64,000 bases of DNA, taken from assembly GCA_027943335.1 (NCBI GenBank), contig BSBK01000520.1, positions 927,001 to 991,000 on the forward strand. Reading direction: 5' to 3'. Position numbers and translations under genes: made by a program. Source of the stretch: Chamaecyparis obtusa (Eukaryota > Streptophyta > Pinopsida > Cupressales > Cupressaceae). Numbering within the stretch: the first letter of the stretch is position 1; each line of letters begins with the position of its first letter. A model generated the notes under the pieces. It had not been told where the DNA came from. It made no database searches and was given only the letters and a program-made list of their open reading frames with translations. Below, piece by piece: positions 58,960 to 64,000 of this stretch.

Positions 58960-59200
58960 AGTTACACGGCTGCACTAAAACCATCCGAATTTGCCAGTAG
59001 CAAGAAGCTATGCCTCTCGTGCAGGGACGGGGCGTTCTTTGTGTTAGGAAGAACCCCGGGAAAGCTCATCACTTCCAGAGCTGACCACTCCACGGTTGGG
59101 CGGTAAAGCGCCTGGACCCCACCTCTGTTCTCAAGGTAGCGTAAGGGACTCAGTCCGAGGCTCAGGAGACAGAATCCGATGAGTTGATACTTCCAGTGCT
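58960..59200. other. Locally GC-rich block of unknown origin
   Basis: Includes TGCAGGGACGGGGCG, GAACCCCGGGAAAGC and CACGGTTGGGCGGTAAAGCG. It stands out from the surrounding AT-rich DNA. All frames have stops and it does not match 5S, tRNA or an LTR edge that I recognise. It may be a decayed SINE or TRIM, or a promoter-proximal exon of the dioxygenase. Confidence 0.4.
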
Positions 59201-59252
59201 TATTTTTCTTCTTCTCTCTCTACATTTCATGTTGTGCTTTATCTAGTGATCG

Positions 59253-59395
59253 ACAAGTTGGTCGACACTTCTGATTGTAATAACTTTGATGTATCAATGT
59301 AATTTGTAAGTTTTGATTTCTAAATTTGACAAGTTGGTCGGCATGTAACTGTATGTATTTTATATTGACTCATTGTACATTCAACAAGTTGGTCG
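59253..59395 (+). promoter_or_regulatory. Three copies of ACAAGTTGGTCG upstream of the dioxygenase start
   Basis: Exact copies at 59253-59264, 59329-59340 and 59384-59395, the last 115 bases before the ATG at 59511. The first is extended to the palindrome-like CGACAAGTTGGTCGAC. A near copy (ACAAGTTGATC) lies in exon 1 at 59528. They may be a regulatory motif or a local minisatellite. No function is shown by sequence. Confidence 0.5.
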
Positions 59396-59510
59396 CTTGT
59401 ATGTTCCTCACTGATGTAACATGTGATAAATGTATTGAATTGTCGACCTTGTCTTTTCGACTTTTTTGACTTTTCGACTGGATATGCTTAAGCTTATGTG
59501 GCATACTTGT

Positions 59511-59887
59511 ATGAATTTTCAGTCTTTACAAGTTGATCTCCCTGTGATTGACATTTCACAGTTTCCAATGGAGTGTGAAGGAGTAGAGAAGCTTCACAAT
59601 CATTCAATGGTGGTCACTGTGAGAGAAGCCTGCAAAGAATAGGGATTCTTCCGTGTTGTCAATGCTGGAATTCCAACAGCTCTTCTCCAGAATATAGAGA
59701 ATGTAAGCTATGAACTATGTGCGATGCCTCAAGAGGTTAAAGACAGAGCCATCATACCCAACTCCACTGAGACCTACCTTACTTCGTCCTTGTTCGAGAG
59801 CTTCTGCCTCCTCAAATTGCCCCATTCAAATTCTGTTCAGGAATTGTCCTGCAAAATATGGCCAGAAAAGGGAAATCCAAAGTTCTG
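59511..59887 (+). CDS. Dioxygenase exon 1 (N-terminal domain)
   Basis: ATG at 59511 is the only in-frame Met that gives the usual DLPVIDIS entry at residue 9. It ends at AAGTTCTG|GTAAGT, a strong donor, phase 2. Residues 88-122 (SSLFESFCLLKLPHSNSVQE ... PEKG) match the variable middle of DAO/AOP-type enzymes. Codon 44 is TAG. Confidence 0.75.
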
Positions 59888-61302
59888 GTAAGTTCTATTC
59901 CACCCGTTTTTCTTTTTTCCCTGTTTTTTCTTTGTTTTTTTGGGTAAGAAGATAATATTGTGTTAAGAAAAAGTAAGGTCACATTCTTTTATAGGATAGT
60001 GGGTTTCATATAGGCAAAGCTATCTATAAAGCTGAAGAAAGAAAATTTCAAAGAGACTTTAGAAAATAACGTCAATTTCGTGTAACAAAACAGTTCATAA
60101 TCCAATAAAAAATCATGCTCCTCATATAAGGATGACAATATTGAGGGTGATCATGATGAAGCAATTGAAATAGCGCCATGGATTTAGTAAGGGTACAGAA
60201 GCCTCTTCTTGAAATAGCACCCTGGATTTTGTTGAGGTAAAGAAGCCCAGTCCATGACGTTTCAGATCATCATATTCCAGTTCTTAAAAAATTGAAGTCA
60301 AAAGTAGAAACCAGATGGACATAATATAACAGACACAAGGTTAAAGTTGATCATGATATAGTGATTGAAGTAAATGAAATGGAGTTTAAATTAGATACCA
60401 CATCTCTAATATAACAAATCCAAAGTTAAGGATGATCATGATGGAGTAATTGAAATAGCTCCATGGATTTAGTGTAAAGAAGTTCTGTGCATGAGATTCT
60501 ACTTTTCAAGACGATCAAAGATCTATTTTAAAAAACAATCAACCTCCACTTTCTACTCTCTTGAAATATGAACATAAAAAAGTTGGAGTCAAAATTAGAA
60601 ATCAGACAGGCATAATATAACAACTACGATATTGAAGCCATGATGGAGCAATTCAAATAGCAGTTAAGGGTAAAGAAGCTCAGTCTATGATGGCCACTGT
60701 AGTCTTCTCTCTTGAAATATGAATGAAAGAAATGGAGTCAAAATTAGAAATAAGACTCATAAAAAAACAATGACAAGGGTAAGGCTGATTGTTGATATCA
60801 AAGCAAATCAAATAGCTCCTTGGTTTCAGTCCAAGGTAAAGAAGTTTAGTTCATGTAGTTTTATTTATCAACGCTATCAAAATTCTATTTTGAGAGACCC
60901 TCAGCTGCCATATTCTACGCTCTTAAAATATGAACAAAAGCAATGAAGTCAAAATTAGAAACCAGACCCATAATGTAACAATAAAAAATTAAGACTAATC
61001 ATGATGAAACAATTGAAATATCAACCTAAATTAAGTCGAGGATAAAGAAAATCAGTCCATGCCATTCCACTTATAACACTTTCCCAAACAAATTAGAAAG
61101 ACAATTGACCATCATATTCCACTGTCTTGAAAACTAAGAAAAGAAAAGAAATTAAAATTAGAAACTATACCCATAAGTGACTCAAACAAGTACAAACCAA
61201 CTGCCAAAACAAATTATTATAAATTCCTTTACTCGAAACAATGGCTATTTAATCATAACCTAACTTTTTAACATTCTGATGATCAGATTCCATCAGTCTT
61301 AG
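59888..61302 (+). other. Dioxygenase intron 1, filled by a degenerate repeat
   Basis: 1.4 kb, GTAAGT donor, acceptor CATCAGTCTTAG. From about 60120 to 61170 a module recurs about five times: GTCAAAATTAGAAACCAGAC at about 60293, 60586, 60732, 60945 and 61148, with TGATCATGATGAAGCAATTG and ATTGAAATAGC following. Unit spacing is irregular (146 to 293 bases). Confidence 0.75.
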
Positions 61303-61665
61303 AATGATATGAGCTGTAATGTTTACTATGGCAGCAAGGCGATTGGGACATACGCATTTGCCATGGCAGATCTACAACAGAAGATCAGTAAAATCATTCT
61401 TGCGAGCCTGGGATTGGACATCAAAACTTTCTATCATTCTGATTTTGAGGACTGCTTAGCTTACATGCGCATATTTCACTATTTCCCTGATGGCAAAACC
61501 ACAGAGGAGGAAGAGGCTCTTTTTGCACATACTGATATCATTTCCTTTACAATCCTTTACCAAGATAATAATGGGGGCCTCCAGATTCGATCCAAACATG
61601 GGGAGTGGTTGAATGTGAAGCCCATCCCTTCTTCCTTTCTTGTGAATGTCGGCGACTGCCTTAAG
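61303..61665 (+). CDS. Dioxygenase exon 2 (iron-binding HxD)
   Basis: 121 codons, fully open. Follows acceptor TTAG at 61302 and ends TTAAG|GTAGG in phase 0. Reads NDMSCNVYYGSKAIG, LDIKTFYHSDFED, FAHTDIISFTILYQDNNGGL and FLVNVGDCLK. His-Thr-Asp at 61528-61536 are two of the three iron ligands, and NGGLQIRSKHGEW is the strand that follows them in the family. Confidence 0.88.
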
Positions 61666-61812
61666 GTAGGAATTTCTAAACTAAAGTCTTATTTGTTATC
61701 ATTTAGCGGAAAGATCTAGTAGTTGAACATCTCAATTCTGCACTTCTCAAACTTATATAACAAAATTAGAATTCACTGGCAACTTAATGATAAACATTTG
61801 TTGCGAATTCAG

Positions 61813-62082
61813 GCATGGACCAATGGTAGATACTGCAGTGCAGAGCATCGGGTTATTTACAAAGGGTGGAAGAATCGTGTAAGCATACCCTGGTTTGTAC
61901 ACTTTCCATATGAAAAGGAAATATGGGCTCCAGAGCAGCTTGTGGATGATCATCACCCAAGATGTTATAGGCCTTTTACATACTCCCAATACAGGCATAG
62001 TTTTGTCAATCATATGCGCTCCGGAGAGAAAAATCCCACAATATTCATTGATAAATTTGCAGGTGTGTCCTTTGATAACTGA
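61813..62082 (+). CDS. Dioxygenase exon 3 (distal His and RxS)
   Basis: Follows acceptor GAATTCAG at 61812; the intron is only 147 bases. 89 codons and TGA at 62080-62082. AWTNGRYCSAEHRVIYKGWK holds the third iron ligand and NRVSIPWF the 2-oxoglutarate RxS. It ends IFIDKFAGVSFDN, longer than the usual DAO tail. Confidence 0.88.
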   Translation, partial: AWTNGRYCSAEHRVIYKGWKNRVSIPWFVHFPYEKEIWAPEQLVDDHHPRCYRPFTYSQYRHSFVNHMRSGEKNPTIFIDKFAGVSFDN

Positions 62083-62544
62083 GATTATCGTATGCATCAT
62101 TATTTGCATGGCTAAGATGCTGTAGACTTGACTACTCCATTAGTACAGAATTTGTACAAACTGTAACTGTAGTTTTATATTCACACCTTTTCATCTTATC
62201 GTATCAAATAGACTTTGGCTTCGTTGACATATTTGTTTTATTAAAGAAACTATCATATATTTCTCTACAATTTGTAAATTTATGAAGAAACCTTATGTAT
62301 TAATGCGCAACATCTAGCAATATTTAATAACTTATTTATAAAGTAGAAAAGAGATCCATACCTATTGAATTTTCTTCAGTCAATATCTACTCATAGAATG
62401 TTTCGTATAAATCAAACTCCTTTCTACATACTACCATTCCATAGGCACTATAGATCATATTCCAATATATAATTGTTAATTAATCTAGTGCATAATTGAA
62501 TAATCCTTAGCTATGTCATATTCCATAATTACTTCAATCCCACT
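62083..62544 (+). other. Dioxygenase 3' flank
   Basis: 460 AT-rich bases. Possible poly(A) signals of the AATAAA/AATAGA kind are not well placed. Nothing else is seen. Confidence 0.45.
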
Positions 62545-62695
62545 AATTAAAAACGAATATGGACAAAATCAAAGCTTTTTAATTGTTTTCAAAGTCTTCA
62601 GGTGTTAGTATGGCCAAGACTCAATATCAGAAGCGACACAATTTTCATTTAATTTTTTTGTATCAATTTAAGCAGTCATTTCATGCATGACAACA
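62545..62695 (+). repeat. Direct repeat flanking the dioxygenase locus, right copy
   Basis: Second copy of 55985-56165 with small deletions. It is followed within 25 bases by the exon-3 relic, so it may be part of a duplicated dioxygenase unit. Confidence 0.8.
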
Positions 62696-62712
62696 GCTCT
62701 AATTATTAGTGA

Positions 62713-62772
62713 ACAGGTAACGTATCTATATCTTGGTTTGTACACTTTAATTGCGATAAGGAAAGAAAGTTT
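62713..62772 (+). pseudogene. Relic of a second dioxygenase exon 3
   Basis: One frame reads NVSISWFVHFNCDKERK against RVSIPWFVHFPYEKEIW in exon 3 at 61876-61926; at DNA level TCTTGGTTTGTACACTTT against CCCTGGTTTGTACACTTT. No other part of the gene is found nearby. It marks a former tandem duplicate. Confidence 0.7.
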
Positions 62773-62982
62773 TCTATATTAAGATTAAATTCTCTTTTTA
62801 ATAATTTTAAATTATTTGTTATTTATATTTTTGATGAATAGTGCATTTTCTATTAATAAAATATTAAAGTTACATATTCATAAAAAAGGGGCCAGGGATA
62901 TAGAAATCACCCCATAGAGTTCACATGGCAAAGTCAGAAACAATTAACAATTATTCATTAAAAAAAAATAGGCATAAAGCCT

Positions 62983-64000
62983 TTAAGCAGCAAGAGCGGT
63001 GCCAGAAGGAGGAGGATCTTTATCATCAGAACCCCACACATCATTGGGGTTAATAGGAGGGTCGGGAAGTGACCATCCATCATCTTCAGCTTCTTTCTTC
63101 TCTTTCTCTTCTGCCCGGGGCGGAGAAATGGTCAGAGCCAGGCGGGAAAACTTGGAAGAAGTGGCAGGATGCCAGTCAGAGCCACGACGAGAACCAGGAA
63201 CATCATGAGGGGCAGACTGAGCCAGATTTGGAGACCACCCACAAGTACGGCAAGGTGGAGAGGCCGAGTGACGCCGCCAACCATCATTGCCACCTCTAGG
63301 AGAGTGGTGACGAGGAGCCTGAGATCGTGAGGTACATGAGCGGCACGCCAAGGAGCTGCGCCCACGGTGGCAGCCTCTGGGAGGAGTACCTTCAGCAGAA
63401 ATGGCATTAGGGGGAACCCTGACAACAGTGCAGGGAGCATTGCCCCCATGATTAAGCAGCTCCTGTAGGTGAGCCACTTCTAGAGCCACTTTATTAGCTT
63501 GAACTTGAATCTACATCATAACATTATTACATATGCAAGCCTTGTCATACAGAGCAACATTCATATCAAGAAAGCTGTGAGAAAAAATAATAGCATTCTT
63601 ATCTTTTTACAAAGTGAACAAAATCTCCATCCTCAAAGTATGCCAAATTTGGGTAAACTTGGAAAGAAGTCTAGGAGAATCTCCTAAGACAATCATGTGC
63701 CAAGAGAAAGGCTCAGGCCTAAAAGGTTTGAAGAAATCATGAATCCACTGCCAATACTGTTGAGCTCTCCTACAGAACTAGAAGATGTGCAAGAATGTCT
63801 TAGGGTGACCACAGAAAGAGAATCGAAGGTCATGAACACCCAGATGTTTGAGCCTAGGTCCCACTGGGAGCCCTTGAAAAAGTAAACACCAAGCAAAAAG
63901 AGCCATCTTGGGCTCCGTAATGGCAGCCCAGACGGTCTGAAAGCGAGAGCTCTAGTGAGAAGTGGAAGAATGAAGATGCCATCTCTGATTAAGAGTGTCC
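62983..64000 (-). pseudogene. LINE ORF2 3' end with zinc-binding RT domain, running off the right edge
   Basis: Minus strand from 64000: VWAAITEPKMALFAWCLLFQ, GLPVGPRLKHLGV, FCGHPKTFLHIF, stop, FCRRAQQYWQWIHDFF. This is the zf-RVT domain found at the C terminus of plant LINE ORF2 (first Cys now Ser: RFSFCG). One frame continues, with four stops, through ACICNNVMM and then into an open 168-residue tail (63489-62983), rich in Arg, Ser, Pro and His, ending DKDPPPSGTALAA. The tail is strikingly GC-rich beside its AT-rich surroundings. Reverse transcriptase proper would lie right of the window. No poly(A) track is visible at the 3' end. Confidence 0.8.

Larger units (their letters stand above)
59511..62082 (+). 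pseudogene. 2-oxoglutarate/Fe(II)-dependent dioxygenase (DOXC/DAO-AOP-like), three exons, TAG at codon 44
   Basis: Three exons give about 335 residues, normal for plant 2-oxoglutarate dioxygenases. The N-terminal domain begins MNFQSLQVDLPVIDISQFP and has REACKE-stop-GFFRVVN, where Trp is standard (TGG to TAG at 59640-59642). The catalytic domain keeps HTD (61528-61536), the distal His (AEHRV, 61846-61848) and RVS (61876-61884) that binds 2-oxoglutarate. The tail WAPEQLVDDHHPRCYRPFTY resembles the auxin-oxidase (DAO) and AOP subgroup, but substrate cannot be read from sequence. As drawn, the exon 1 to exon 2 join leaves one base too few for an in-frame TGG, a second sign of inactivity. Soluble, cytosolic by family. 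A start downstream of the TAG or an assembly error remains possible. Confidence 0.8.

Overview
This window looks like intergenic, heterochromatin-like DNA from a large plant nuclear genome. It is AT-rich and made mostly of old LTR retrotransposons nested inside one another. The only host-type gene is one intron-containing 2-oxoglutarate/Fe(II) dioxygenase copy near the right end. The style (chromoviruses, Tat/Ogre-like long-LTR elements, decayed LINEs, little removal of old insertions) suggests a gymnosperm, probably a conifer. That assignment is inference; nothing in the window names the species.

Layout. (1) Element A, a Ty3/gypsy chromovirus, starts left of the window. Its 3' LTR is split at 4708/16522 by element B (4709-16516, minus strand), a Tat/Ogre-like Ty3/gypsy element with 2.68-kb LTRs. 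(2) A 128-bp tandem repeat (17198-17510) separates A from element D. (3) Element D (17512 to about 52703, plus strand) is a very large element without any visible reverse transcriptase. It carries a Gag with a zinc-knuckle array and a long second ORF of unknown function. D has received three insertions: element E in its 5' LTR (18570-25215, minus strand, flanked by TTTTC duplications, a relative of D that also lacks pol); a 15-kb mosaic F in its second ORF (about 29930-45195); and a second chromovirus C next to its 3' end (46562 to about 52516). E itself carries an 807-bp TIR element (24213-25019).

Mosaic F is the least conventional part. It has a 211-bp-arm foldback, a perfect 59-bp inverted repeat, kilobase-scale inverted and tandem duplications, and scraps of protein-coding genes: a rearranged NOG1-type GTPase, an intron-split GRF zinc finger, and LINE endonuclease sequence amplified in tandem. 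It resembles a gene-fragment-capturing DNA element (Pack-MULE, Helitron or foldback type), but I could not fix its ends.

The right quarter (52.7-64 kb) has sparse unique sequence, then a three-exon dioxygenase gene (59511-62082) with intact iron and 2-oxoglutarate ligands but a TAG at codon 44. A relic of a second exon 3 lies downstream. The 3' end of a LINE ORF2 on the minus strand runs off the right edge.

None of the retroelements seen here can be autonomous now. All carry in-frame stops, and A, B and C also carry domain loss or catalytic substitutions. The reading frames of A and of B pol are nevertheless unshifted over kilobases, so the decay was mostly by point substitution.
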